A stretch of DNA of 15,405 bases from Auxenochlorella pyrenoidosa (Eukaryota > Chlorophyta > Trebouxiophyceae > Chlorellales > Chlorellaceae). Position 1 is the stretch's first letter, and every line of letters starts with the position of its first letter. The notes beneath the pieces were generated by a model that made no database searches, was not told the origin of the DNA, and worked only from the letters and a program-made list of their open reading frames with translations. The stretch lies in NCBI GenBank assembly GCA_001430745.1, contig KQ481983.1, positions 1,535,580 through 1,550,984 of the forward strand. The letters run 5' to 3'. The translations under genes were made by a program, and so were the position numbers. Below are positions 6,844 through 15,405 of this stretch, piece by piece.

Positions 6844-9306
6844 TCACTCCACAAGCTTGGGGTAGCCCTCCATCTGGGTGACATCCACCGCCTGCAGCAC
6901 AAGTAGCCACGAGGCGATGCACACACACGGTGAGGGACGTGGGGTCTGGCTGAGGGCCTCAGGGTGTTGGCATGGTCGTTCCAGCGAGGGCCAGATTCCG
7001 CAGGGGCGCTGCTCTGTGCTCAGCTGCCAGCCCTGCATGCCGCAAGGTGTGCACGTGTGCGCGATGCTTGCCCAGCCATCCACTGCTCTGCAGCATCCTG
7101 GCTCGCCTGCCGCATGTGCTCCCATGCCCTGCCTGTCCTGCCCTGCCCTGCCTGTTTCACGCTGTCCTGTACCCCACCTTGAGGAAACCGGCAGCCTTAA
7201 TGGCCTGCATGCCCAGGGGCGCATCCTCGTAGCCCACGCAGTGCTGCAGGGGCAAAGCAGGCGCACCGCGGCACGGGCAAGTTGTTGCGCCCATGGCTCG
7301 CACCTCAGGGGGCCGACTCGCTGCAGGGCAGAACATCTGTGGCCTGCTAGCAGCGGCACACGCTGTTTGCTGCACTACGCAACCCATGGGCACTCGGCTG
7401 CCTGGACCCTCGCCTGCGGCTCCACACCAATCAGCTCGGCGGCTCGCAGGAAGGTCTCTGGGTGGGGCTTGCCTGAGAGGAGGGCCAGAGCAGACAGCTC
7501 AACCAATGTCAAGAGCAGGATGGAGAGCATACTGCCGCACATGCTATGAGCAGCCTGTCACCACCCGCTCTTGCACGTGCTGTTTGAAAGCAGGAGCTGC
7601 CAACAGGTGTGGAAACAGCAGGGGTGAAAGCATCAGCCGCTCCCCGCACCGTGGGTGACGTCATTGCAGGTGACAATGGCGTCGAAAAAGCCCTCGAGCA
7701 GGCCCACAGCCGCAAGGGACTTGGTGACCTGGGGCCGCGAGCCGCCGGTGGCAATAGCCAGAGGCAGGCCTGCGGGGGGCCAACAGCGCAGGGGGCCAGG
7801 AGGGTGGGCTGGCTGGCTGACCGGTGGCAACGCGGTGCGGCAAGCGGAGGGCGCGCCGGGCCAAGCACCGGAAGCAACGCGCAGCCGAACAGAGCGCCCC
7901 CGAGCAAGGCAAGTCGGTCCACGCCCTGCGGCCTCCCTGCCACGGCGGGCCCGCGCTGCCCGCACCCCTGGCCTTGGCTGCATGCGCAATCTCCATCACG
8001 CAGTCCACAAGCTTGGTGTCGCCTGCAGGTGGGGGGCGTGGCCAGGCTGTTCGGCAGGCCTGTGAAGGCACGCACAGGTCGTCGACAGCACAGCAGGCGC
8101 AGCGCCGGCCACGGCGAGGGCAGCGGCAGTCCAGGCGCATATGCGGCGACGCGCGGGTGCGCAGCGCATGCACGCGCCGTGGCACACTGCCTGCTGGCCC
8201 TCCCCGCCCACGCGCCAGCTCATCCCTTCTGCAGCACCCAGCCCCTCCCCGCCCACGTGCCAGCTCATCCCTGCCTGCCCCTCCCTGCCCCTGCACCCCA
8301 CCCACCCGCCACCTCGAGGTACAGCTCTGTCTTGCGCTGCGTGGCCCCGGGGATGTCGATGATCACGCCCTGCACACACACAGGGCCGCCGCTGCATGAG
8401 CGAGCCCACGGCTCTGGTGCGCCCACCCTGCACCTGCCCCGTCCTTGGCTCCGGGGGCCGCAGCCCAACTGACAATCAGGTGGCTGCGCCGCCCCTGGTT
8501 GCGCAGGCTGGCTCCCACTCTCGACTGCATGCTCTGCTCCAACCACCCCGGCCTGGTTAATGTACCCACCTGCTCCTCGCACAGCAGCTCCAGAATTGCC
8601 TTGGTGGGCTTGCCTGCGCATCAGGTCGACGCCAGGAGGGTGCCACGATGGATGGACTTAGGCAACACCAGGGCGTCGGGCAGAGGCCTGGTGTAAGCAG
8701 GTATCTGTGGCGTCAGGAGAGAACACCAGGCAGGCAGGGCCGCGCCCCCGCAGCTCACCCGCCAGCGACAGCAGCTTGTGCACGCTCAGCTGCAGGCCAT
8801 ACTCCTCAGCCAGCCTCCGCCAGGCGGCCCAGTGCAGACCCATCGTGTCCAGCACCGTGCCTGGTGGCATTGGGAGGAAGGGGGGAGTCGATGCAGGTGG
8901 GTCATGCAGGGCATCCATGAGAGGCCGGCCAGCAGCAGTGCACTCTAAGCACGAGCTTGCGAGCAAGCGTCCCTGATGACGTCAGCCCTGCCTGCCAGCT
9001 TGCGCAAGGCAGTGCTGAGGCTTCAGCAGGGGAACTTTAAACCCTGCTCACCATCCAGGTCAAACACCAGACCTGCATAGTCAGCGAGAAAGCAGAAGTT
9101 GCATGAACCGGGCTGCAGAGGTGTGCAGGCATCACAACCGCAAGCCTGCTGCCGCCGCCGCCGCTGCCACCGCTGCCGCCGCCGCCACCGCCAGCTTGCG
9201 CCAGCCCGGCCCAATGCACCACATTCAGCTGCATGGAATTGAAGCACCCACCCTTGGCCTCTGGAGGCAGGTATTCGGGAGAAACTGCGGTCTTGCCCAC
9301 GGTCAT
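6844..9306 (-). CDS. HAD-superfamily phosphatase, beta-phosphoglucomutase/fructose-1-phosphatase-like
   Basis: Ten exons on the minus strand: 9306-9252, 9072-9052, 8860-8759, 8613-8570, 8369-8306, 8022-7966, 7769-7650, 7472-7414, 7243-7178, 6891-6844. They join in phase to 211 residues. HAD enzymes of this group hydrolyse or transfer phosphate on small sugars. All four motifs are present: motif I KGLVFDLDGTVLDTM (nucleophile Asp23, acid Asp25), motif II LAIATGGS (Thr122), motif III Lys156 in GKPHPETFLRAAELIG, and motif IV GYEDAPLG (Glu180, Asp181). The alpha-helical cap begins at LAGKPTKAILELLCEEQ, as in bacterial YqaB-like enzymes. There is no targeting peptide, so a cytosolic location is likely. 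The exon of 21 nt carries motif I. The intron after exon 8 appears to use a GC donor. The gene diverges from the DNL zinc-finger gene. The exact substrate cannot be told from sequence. Confidence 0.9.
7244..7413 (-). other. Probable GC-AG intron of the HAD gene
   Basis: On the minus strand the donor reads CCGCAG|GCGAGG and the acceptor is CCCCTGCAG. Splicing there gives GVEPQHCVGYEDAPLG, with the two residues between Pro and Cys that the family normally shows. The only in-phase GT alternative, AGG|GTCCAG six bases downstream, has a poor consensus and would insert Ala-Arg. Confidence 0.6.
8198..8272. repeat. Tandem repeat, about 30-bp conserved unit with 45-bp period, in a HAD intron
   Basis: TCCCCGCCCACGCGCCAGCT at 8201-8220 recurs at 8246-8265 with one C/T difference, and both copies continue into CATCCCT. 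The repeat sits inside the intron between exons 5 and 6 of the minus-strand HAD gene, in a generally pyrimidine-rich stretch. No coding role is seen. Confidence 0.75.
9148..9198. repeat. GCC/CTG-type trinucleotide repeat in HAD intron 1
   Basis: An imperfect GCC/CTG/ACC triplet run lies in the first intron of the HAD gene. On the minus strand an open frame would read poly-Gly here, but splicing from 9252 to 9072 removes it and restores the family's N-terminal KGLVFDLDG. Confidence 0.75.
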
Positions 9307-9520
9307 TAATGCTGTTTTTCAAGGAGGCTCAGTGGCGCTGCTGTCTGGCGCTTACTAAGGAGCAGACCGCAATGAGGCACCAGTGTTGACCTGGGGGTGA
9401 TGTGTCTCCTGCTTTTGCAAACCGTGCCACGCTGTCCGCCCGAAAGAATCAAGTCTTTCGGTTTGTCCCGCTCCTAGGTATCTAGATAGACCGCAAACCT
9501 CGATCAGTACCTTCTGAACG
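9307..9520. promoter_or_regulatory. Bidirectional promoter between the HAD and DNL genes
   Basis: Only 214 bases separate the two divergent start codons, so both 5' UTRs and core promoters must lie here or slightly within the genes. An inverted repeat, CCGAAAGA (9440-9447) and TCTTTCGG (9454-9461), with a 6-base spacer lies 59 bases upstream of the DNL start. No clear TATA box is seen. Confidence 0.55.
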
Positions 9521-10992
9521 ATGGCAGCGCTGCAGCTGGCCGGCCACTTGCTGACTCGCAGCCCTAGCGCGTCGCCCCGGGCGTCGCGGCGGCCCCTGAC
9601 TGTCCATGCAACTGAGCGCCGCGCCGGGCACCGCGGATCAGGCGGCGCCAACAGCTGCAGCAGCGTCAGCGGCGTCGCGAGCACCGCGGGCGGCGTCGAC
9701 ACTGGCGCCGGCGCAGCTATTGCACTGCCCTCTGGCGCCGTCTGGTATTTGCACCTGCACAGCCGCACCACACCCACCTATGGCAGCAACTTTGTGCTGC
9801 AGCGTCCGACGGTGGGCGGCCCCGGCCTGGTGCGCTCCTCTCGCCCGCCCGCGCCTGTGCGCGCCGCCGCATCCCCGCCCCCCATGCCGCCCACCGTGTG
9901 GCACGCTCCGGGCAGCGACGCGGGGCTGGGCCTCGCCCTGGCGGGCATCAGCGCTGGCACCGTCGTCGTCGACACTGAGTTCACGGTTCTGCCGCCCCGC
10001 TCGCTGCCCGGCGATGGTGGCGCCGCACCCGGCAGCATCGCCCCCAACACCACCTGCACCGGCATGGTGTGGCAGCGGTCGGTGGAGGAGGAGCCAGCGG
10101 ATGGGGCGTCTGCGGCGCACGCTCGCAGGCGCCGCAGCAGCGGGCGCCACCCCCGCCGCACGCAGATGGTGGGTGGGAAGCCCGGGCACGTATCAAGTGC
10201 AGATGTGTGCGGCAGGATGTGGGTCGTGCCTTGCGCTGGTTCCACACCCGGCGCCCGCCCCTCGTTAGAGCTGCTCACTGGCCGCGCCCTCTCCTCCTCC
10301 GCCGCCCCGCCCACAGCTGCGCTTCACATGCAACCTGTGCGGCGAGGTGAACGACTGCGAGGTGAACCCGCACGCCTGGGACAAGGGCTCCGTCTTTGCC
10401 CGCTGCGAGGTGGGCTGGGTGGGGGGACGCAGCGCTGTGGGGAAGGGTGACCAAGCCGGGTGGGCAGCACAGCATGGGTGCCGCCCCCACTGGACCGTGG
10501 CATCAGGGCACACCGCCACAAAGGCTGGTAGGCCAGGGCAGCGGGGCGGGACGTGCAGGCCCCCCGGGTGCGAGCCGTGCATGCTGGCACCCATCCTGCA
10601 TTCTACTTGTTTCGCCGCACCGGCCCCAGCAGCCAAGGGCCGGGCCTGCGCCGCCTGCCCCGCAGGGCTGCACCGCGGTGCACAAGCTTAAGGACAACCT
10701 GCGCATCTTCCACGAGCTGGCGGGGCCCGTCTTCCCACCGCGCAACCTGCGGTCCAGCTACCTCGTGCAGGTGCGCGCGCGGCTGCCCCCGCCCCCGCAG
10801 CACCCCTTGCCCGGCAGCAGCTGCCTGCGCGCTCTGCCATGTGCCTGTCGGCAGCCCTGGGGGTGGAGGGCCTGCTCATGGCGATGCATGCCGCCCCGAT
10901 GCCTGGGCTCCCCGCCGGGCTGCTGCCCACCTGCTGGCCCCCGCCCCTTGCAGGAGATTCTGGACAAGATCCAGGAGAACAACCGCAACTGA
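9521..10992 (+). CDS. DNL-type zinc-finger protein (Zim17/Tim15/HEP family Hsp70 escort), organelle-targeted
   Basis: Proposed exons are 9521-10168, 10317-10409, 10666-10770 and 10954-10992, all joining in phase 0 (294 residues). DNL-type proteins bind zinc and keep organellar Hsp70 soluble and active in mitochondria or plastids. The zinc domain is clear: LRFTCNLCGE gives the first CxxC (221, 224), then HAWDKGSVFARCEGC gives the second (246, 249), and HKLKDNL carries the name-giving Asp-Asn-Leu (257-259). The second CxxC is split by an intron between its Cys residues. The N-terminal ~216 residues from exon 1 are rich in Ala, Ser, Arg and Pro and begin like a transit peptide (MAALQLAGHLLTRSPSASPR); they match no domain I recognise. 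An extra intron within exon 1 cannot be excluded. The last exons are certain, the first is a best guess. Plastid versus mitochondrion is undecided. Confidence 0.78.
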
Positions 10993-11338
10993 GCCCCCCA
11001 CCAGCGCGCCAGCCAGGCCCGGCCCAGCTGCAGCACCTGTGCAGCCCTGCAGAGCGTCTGGGACGATGGCCGCCGCCGCTGTGCCAGCAGGAGCCCGCCC
11101 ACACCTGCTGCCGCAGGTTGTACCATGGGGCTGTGTGAGGCTGGTAGCCAAGGCCCAAACCGGCCCCGCCAAACTACCCTAGCGACCCCAATTTTCTGCC
11201 TTAGCACCCCTGCCGCTTTGCAGGCAGGTCTCGTGTATGTATGGTCAGCCATGTAGCACGCCCAGTTTTGGTGCCTGTCCTTCAAACCTCTCTGACCAGC
11301 AAGCCCGCCTTCCTGCGTCTTTGTCTCAAGATAGGTTC

Positions 11339-11343
11339 TTACA
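11339..11343 (-). terminator. TGTAA polyadenylation-type signal for the transporter gene
   Basis: TTACA on the plus strand is TGTAA on the minus strand, the common green-algal poly(A) signal. It lies about 235 bases downstream of the transporter stop codon, a normal 3' UTR length for these algae. Confidence 0.4.
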
Positions 11344-11533
11344 GCCATTCCCCCTCACGAACAAATCCTCAGCTCTCACTGATGGCAGGCGACTGCTGTA
11401 CCCGTCACCACAAGCCGCCGTGCAGTCCTTCATGCAGCCAACCATCCCTTCGCCCTGTATCATCACGCCCATTGTGCCATCACAGCGTCCCTTCAGCTAC
11501 CGTTCTCCGCGTTGTCAGAGGCAGTTGCGAACA

Positions 11534-11538
11534 TGTAA
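11534..11538 (+). terminator. TGTAA polyadenylation-type signal for the DNL gene
   Basis: TGTAA lies about 540 bases after the DNL stop codon and about 40 bases before the opposing gene's stop codon. It is the only TGTAA I found on the plus strand in this gap. Confidence 0.35.
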
Positions 11539-11576
11539 CAAGCAGTGTGCATGCACGAGGGGACCGGCAGGCGAGA

Positions 11577-13464
11577 TCACGCCTCCTTGTCTTTTCCGCC
11601 TGGCGTTTGAGCCGCCTCTGTCGCTGTACTGCCATTTGTCGCCTTCCCTGCCGCCGCAGCTGCATCGTTGCTTGCCTCTGCCTCTTGTCCTGCCGCTGCT
11701 ACCTTGGGCTTGGGTGGCTGTCGCCCGCCCCCAGTCAGCACGTACACGGCCCCGCCAATGGTGGTGACTGCCGCGCTAAGGATTGTCTGGTTGGTAAGGC
11801 ACAGGTGGTGCCGCTCCGGGCTGCAGAAGAGGGCCGCGACGACGACGGTGATGACCGCGCCGCGCACTGCGTTCACCAGCCCCACCCCGATTGCGCCCTC
11901 GCTCTTGAAAACAGCCGCCTGCAGGGGGGCGAATGGGAGCCAAGGAAGCTGTCAGCACCATGTGTAAGTACTTCGCTGCCCCTCGCGTGAGCCCAGCAAT
12001 GTGGGGAGTGGTGCACGGCGCTGCCTCGTCCTCCACAATGGGCACGGGGATGCCGCGGGACTTAGTGCATCACCGCAGCAGCTGACCGCCGCCCCAGCAA
12101 ACCTGGCCCCGCGAGCCCACCTGGGCGAGCATGTGGAGGTTGAAGCCGGCGCCAAACACGGCCAGCAGGGCGGCGACGTGGCGGGGCGAGGCGGCGCTGG
12201 CGGCCAGGTGGCGGCCCACCAGGGTTTCCCAGCGGGGCGCCACGTAGAGAAGCTGGTAGGCGGCGCTGGCCAGGAAGCCTGAAGGCAGGGGCAAGGGAAG
12301 AGCTGCGGGTGGGTACCCAGTGCTCAGCCCGCAGCAGCATGCCAGCGAGGCTTTTTCAAAAAGGCAGGGGGGGCGTGCCACGGTGGACACGGGGGGCCAG
12401 GCATGCAGAGCAGTATGCCGCCTGCCTTGCCGACAGCTTCCCAGCGCTCCGCGTGGAAGTCGGGTGCGCGAGGCCTCGGGGCACCCACCCAGGATGGACA
12501 CGCTCCACATGATCTCGGCGTTGGGCGGCGGCGCCTCGCTCCCCTTGAGCAGCTTTTCGTAGGCCACCCCCAGCAGCGAGTAGAGCAGCGCCGCCAGTGA
12601 CACCAGGCCTGCCCCAACCAGCTGCTCCTGGCTGAGGGCCAGGCCGGGTGCCGTTCCAGCTGCTGCAGCGGCGGCGGTGCTGGCCGCGCCCCATTCAAAG
12701 TAGGCTGCCGGGGCCGCTCGCACTGCCAGGCCCAGGCTGACAAAGGCGATGCCCGCCAGCTGGCCGGTGGTCAGGCGGCGGCGCAGCACGCAGCGGGTCA
12801 ACGCCGCCGTCAGCACCTGGCCCACGCCTGACAGCAGCAGGTTGGCGAGCGTGGCCCCACAGGCAAAGAAGCCTGCACAGGGTTGGGAGCAGACACAGCA
12901 CAGTCGAGGCATGGGCTGCAGAGGTGCAGGCCTGGGCTGGGCAGAGAGTCACAGCATGCAGGCCGAGGTCACTGTTCGAGGTCATGCCTGAGTCAGCCCA
13001 GCCAGAACCGCTGCTTCACCATGAGCAGCATGAACAGGCAGGCAGACCAGCAGCGGCGGCACAATGGGCAGCGTAACCGACCCAGGCAGTACACTGTGTA
13101 GGCCGACGCGTCCAGGAGGCCGATCAGGGCCATCAGGCGGCGCTGGCTGGGCGTGGCCACCGAGTGCGGTGGCCGGCGCAGCGCCGCGCCCACAAGGGTG
13201 AAGGTGAACTTGACGGCGGGGATGATGTGGGCCTCGGGGGCGGAGAATTTAGTGTCGGTGATGAGCTGGAAGGATGAGGTGGAGGTGATGGAGGGAGGGT
13301 GACAAGCGAGCAGGCAGAGGGCACGGGGCATGGCGTGCACTGCAACAGGCAATGGAGGCGGGGGGGGCCACCCCACTGCGGCCCGCGTTGGCGAGGCACA
13401 CCTGAGACAGCGTGTTCAGTATGACACCCGAGCATAGGTACAGCAGCGGTGTTGCAAGTCCCAT
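11577..13464 (-). CDS. Drug/metabolite transporter (DMT) superfamily membrane protein
   Basis: Coding exons on the minus strand are 13464-13402 (within an exon starting at 13475), 13265-13082, 12872-12489, 12278-12121 and 11918-11577. They give 376 residues. Ten hydrophobic segments can be seen, from LATPLLYLCSGVILNTLSQ near the N-terminus, through SGVGQVLTAALTRCVL and SLAALLYSLLGVAYEKLL, to VNAVRGAVITVVVAALF and AAVTTIGGAVYVL. This two-times-five-helix pattern is typical of DMT/EamA and nucleotide-sugar-transporter-like carriers; the substrate cannot be assigned. A hydrophilic Ala-rich tail ends in KDKEA. The start codon has an ideal GCCATGG context. An exon upstream ending at 13650 (donor GTAAGG) joins in phase, so a short N-terminal extension (LFLDNPSSGRVLGGAA) or a spliced 5' UTR is possible. 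The gene diverges from CSN4. Confidence 0.85.
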
Positions 13465-13970
13465 GGCAGCGCCGCCTGTAAAACAGGGAAGACTGTGCGG
13501 TTGGGGCGCGAAAGCGCGGGCTGCAGCCGGGCGCAGGCCGGCCGCAGGCGGCGCCACTTCAGGTTGCAGCAGGGTGTTTGATGCACGCTCAAGATACAAT
13601 GGTTGTCGCATCGAGATGCCGACTCGCACTTTGAGTGCAAAGCCCTTACCGAGCACCCTGCCGGAGCTGGGGTTGTCGAGGAACAGCTGTCAAGTAGTCT
13701 GGCAGTGCTCTCTTGCAGGTTTTCAATCGCGATCGCCTCAGAGGCAATGATCTGCAGCAAACAGAGGGTGCTGCGTCTGCCCCATGTTCAGCCTTGCGTT
13801 GTCCTGCTGCGCGGCGAGTTGAGTGTTGCTCCCTGCGTTCGCCATCAGCTCGATCGCCACGATCACTGTCGTCCCCCATCACCAAGCCTCCTGTCTGCAA
13901 GACCACTTTCGGCGCCCACTCAACGCCTCTTTCTAGAGTGCTACAGCGATTTTAGAGCGTCGATCGCAGC
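13465..13970. promoter_or_regulatory. Divergent promoter region of the transporter and CSN4 genes
   Basis: About 500 bases separate the two start codons. The transporter side includes a probable 5' exon ending at 13650 and an intron 13649-13476 (minus strand). The heptamer CGATCGC occurs three times, at 13730-13736, 13851-13857 and 13961-13967, the last only 3 bases before the CSN4 ATG. I see no TATA box. Confidence 0.5.
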
Positions 13971-15192
13971 ATGGAGCTTGATGAGATTGCGGAGATGGGG
14001 GAGCAAAAGGCCAAGGGCGACGAGTATCGCACAGCTCTTGCCAAGGCGCTGTCCTCGGGCGATGTAGCCGCCTGCAAGCGCTTTGTAGATCATGGTAAGA
14101 ATCGGAATGGCACTTTAGAGTGGCCTGTGCTTGGCTGAGTCCCCACTGCCGCTGCCTGCTCGTGCCGCCGCCACGACTGCCTGCCTCTCAACACACCAAA
14201 GCCCCTCCCTGCCTGCCCGCAGTGCTGTCCGACGCTGTGCCGCTGGTTCTCAGCCGGCAGCTGCTGCTGGCGTTTGCACAGAGCCTGCAGCAGTTGCAGC
14301 CAGATGCGCAGCAGGCGGTGGCCACATAGTAAGTGCGCAATGCAACCAGCAAGGGCCTGCGCTGGCCCTTGTGGCTGCAGTGACATGCAAGGGCGAGTGC
14401 ACGCATGCATGCTGGGCGCATATGCCCTCTGCCGAGCTGCCGGCGGAGGACTTACGTGCTGCCTCTGGCCCGCTCCTGTGCAGCGCGCTAGAGAAGGTGC
14501 AGCCGCGTGCAGTTAGCTACGAGGAGCAGGTGGGGGCGGCAGGGGCAGCACCTGGAATGCATGGCCCGCGGGGTGCTGAGGCGTGCCTGCCTCGGCACAT
14601 TCAGCGCAGCACGGTGCGCAGCCCAGTCGTTTAACCCTCCACTTGCCCCGCTTTGCTCGCCCGCCTGCCCCCCCTGCCGCCCCCAGGTCAGCGCGATCCG
14701 CGAGCAGCTGGCGGCGCTGTACGAGGCGCAGGAGGAGTGGAGCAAGGCGGCGCACGCGCTGGCGGGCATCGACCTGGACTCGGGCATGCGGCTGCTGGAT
14801 GCGGGTGGGACCAGGGCCCGCCGACCCTGCCACGCTGCCACGCTGCCTGCCTGCCTGCGCGCGCGGCATCGCCCACGGCACGTTGATGCTGCTGCTGGCG
14901 CGCCCTGCGCGAGGAGGAGGAGCTCCCCTTCTGGCCTGGTCTGTGTGGTTCAGAGCAGCGGAGCCCTACCTGTGCCCACGGTTTGGCCCCACAGGGCAAG
15001 GCTCAGAAACCCCCTTCCTACAGTGTACCGAAACATTGATTGCTCAGTGACCCCCTGCGCCGGCCCCCCCCTGCTGCAGAGTACAAGCTGGGCAAGAACA
15101 TCAAGATCGCCATGCTGTACCTGGAGGACGACGACGCAGTGGCGGCGGAGACCTACATCAAAAAGGCCTCCTCCCTGCTCTCCTCCTGCAAG
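13971..15192 (+). CDS. CSN4: COP9 signalosome subunit 4, N-terminal part (3' partial)
   Basis: Exons 13971-14094, 14223-14328, 14484-14529, 14687-14804 and 15080-15192 join in phases 1, 2, 0 and 1 and encode the first 169 residues. CSN4 is a PCI-domain scaffold subunit of the COP9 signalosome, which removes NEDD8/RUB1 from cullin-RING ubiquitin ligases. Family signatures are plain: LVLSRQLLLAFAQSLQQL, ALEKVQPRAVSYEEQVSAIR, LAALYEAQEEWSKAAHALAG, and LGKNIKIAMLYLEDDDAVAA with ETYIKKASSLL. These form the N-terminal TPR-like helical repeats. Full-length CSN4 is about 400 residues, so the rest of the helical repeats and the PCI domain lie past the right edge. The last intron opens at GTGCGG (15193) and no further exon is recognised to 15405. 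The start follows a GCAGCATGG context and the N-terminus is the usual length. Confidence 0.95.
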
Positions 15193-15405
15193 GTGCGGCC
15201 CGCCCAGGCCGCCGGCTCTTGACGTCACTGCCAGCCTCAAGGTGGCCGCTCAGCAGGGCCACGGCGGCAGCAACGGTGGCAGCCGCAGTCGGGCTGCAAC
15301 CAACTGCGACCCGGCGGCAATCTGCCGCTCATGTGCGTCCCCCCCCCCCACTGCGTCTGCTAGTACCTGGCCCCCTATGACGAAGGGCGAGGGGGCTTGA
15401 GCCGC

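Larger units (their letters stand above)
10993..11576. other. Convergent intergenic region between the DNL and transporter genes
   Basis: These 584 bases separate two stop codons on opposite strands. They hold candidate polyadenylation signals for both genes but no reading frame that resembles a protein family. A plus-strand frame from 11237 to 11767 runs antisense into the transporter's last exon and is judged a shadow. Confidence 0.6.

Noticed and set aside
9606..10268. Alternative 220-codon plus-strand frame overlapping the DNL first exon
   Set aside because: It cannot join the zinc-domain exon in phase at the good donor at 10168 and reads as Pro/Arg/Cys low-complexity shadow.
11237..11767. 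176-codon plus-strand open frame between the convergent genes
   Set aside because: No family resemblance, and it runs antisense into the transporter's last coding exon, whose frame is well supported.
13728..13736. GCGATCGC resembling the cyanobacterial HIP1 octamer
   Set aside because: The window is clearly nuclear eukaryotic DNA with introns; a single octamer match is expected by chance.
15193..15405. Search for the next CSN4 exon after residue 169
   Set aside because: No frame in the last 213 bases resembles the following CSN4 sequence, so this is taken as the start of an intron that continues past the window.

Overview
The window looks like nuclear DNA of a green alga, probably a trebouxiophyte of the Chlorella/Micractinium type. 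The evidence is GC-rich sequence, many short introns (about 120-330 bp) with GTGAG...GCAG ends, hydroxyproline-type SPPPP tracts, TGTAA polyadenylation-type signals, an early light-induced protein, and intron-split eukaryotic genes such as COP9 signalosome subunit 4. The organism assignment is inference. The gene models were spliced by hand: every intron joins exons in matching phase and restores a recognisable family sequence.

Layout: (1) 69-4782, plus strand, the 3' part of a large modular secreted protein. It carries the C-terminal part of a papain-family (C1A) peptidase, two copies of an eight-cysteine module set in proline-rich linkers, a long proline-rich stretch, seven W-x-x-[VL]-A repeats that read as a beta-propeller, and a C-terminal PA14 domain. 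(2) 5393-6539, plus, a three-helix ELIP-type chlorophyll-binding protein of the thylakoid. (3) 9306-6844, minus, a 211-residue HAD phosphatase of the beta-phosphoglucomutase/fructose-1-phosphatase-like group in ten small exons. (4) 9521-10992, plus, a DNL-type zinc-finger protein (Zim17/HEP class, an Hsp70 escort) with a long organelle-targeting-like N-terminus. (5) 13464-11577, minus, a ten-helix drug/metabolite-superfamily transporter. (6) 13971 to beyond the right edge, plus, the N-terminal 169 residues of COP9 signalosome subunit CSN4.

Pairs 2/3 and 4/5 converge, pairs 3/4 and 5/6 diverge from shared short promoters, and genes 1 and 2 are in tandem. The genes do not form one pathway; this is an ordinary dense algal gene neighbourhood. 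The item most worth a second look is gene 1, for its domain combination and its duplicated cysteine module. The GC-AG introns, a 21-nt exon carrying a catalytic motif and an out-of-frame proline-rich block are secondary points.
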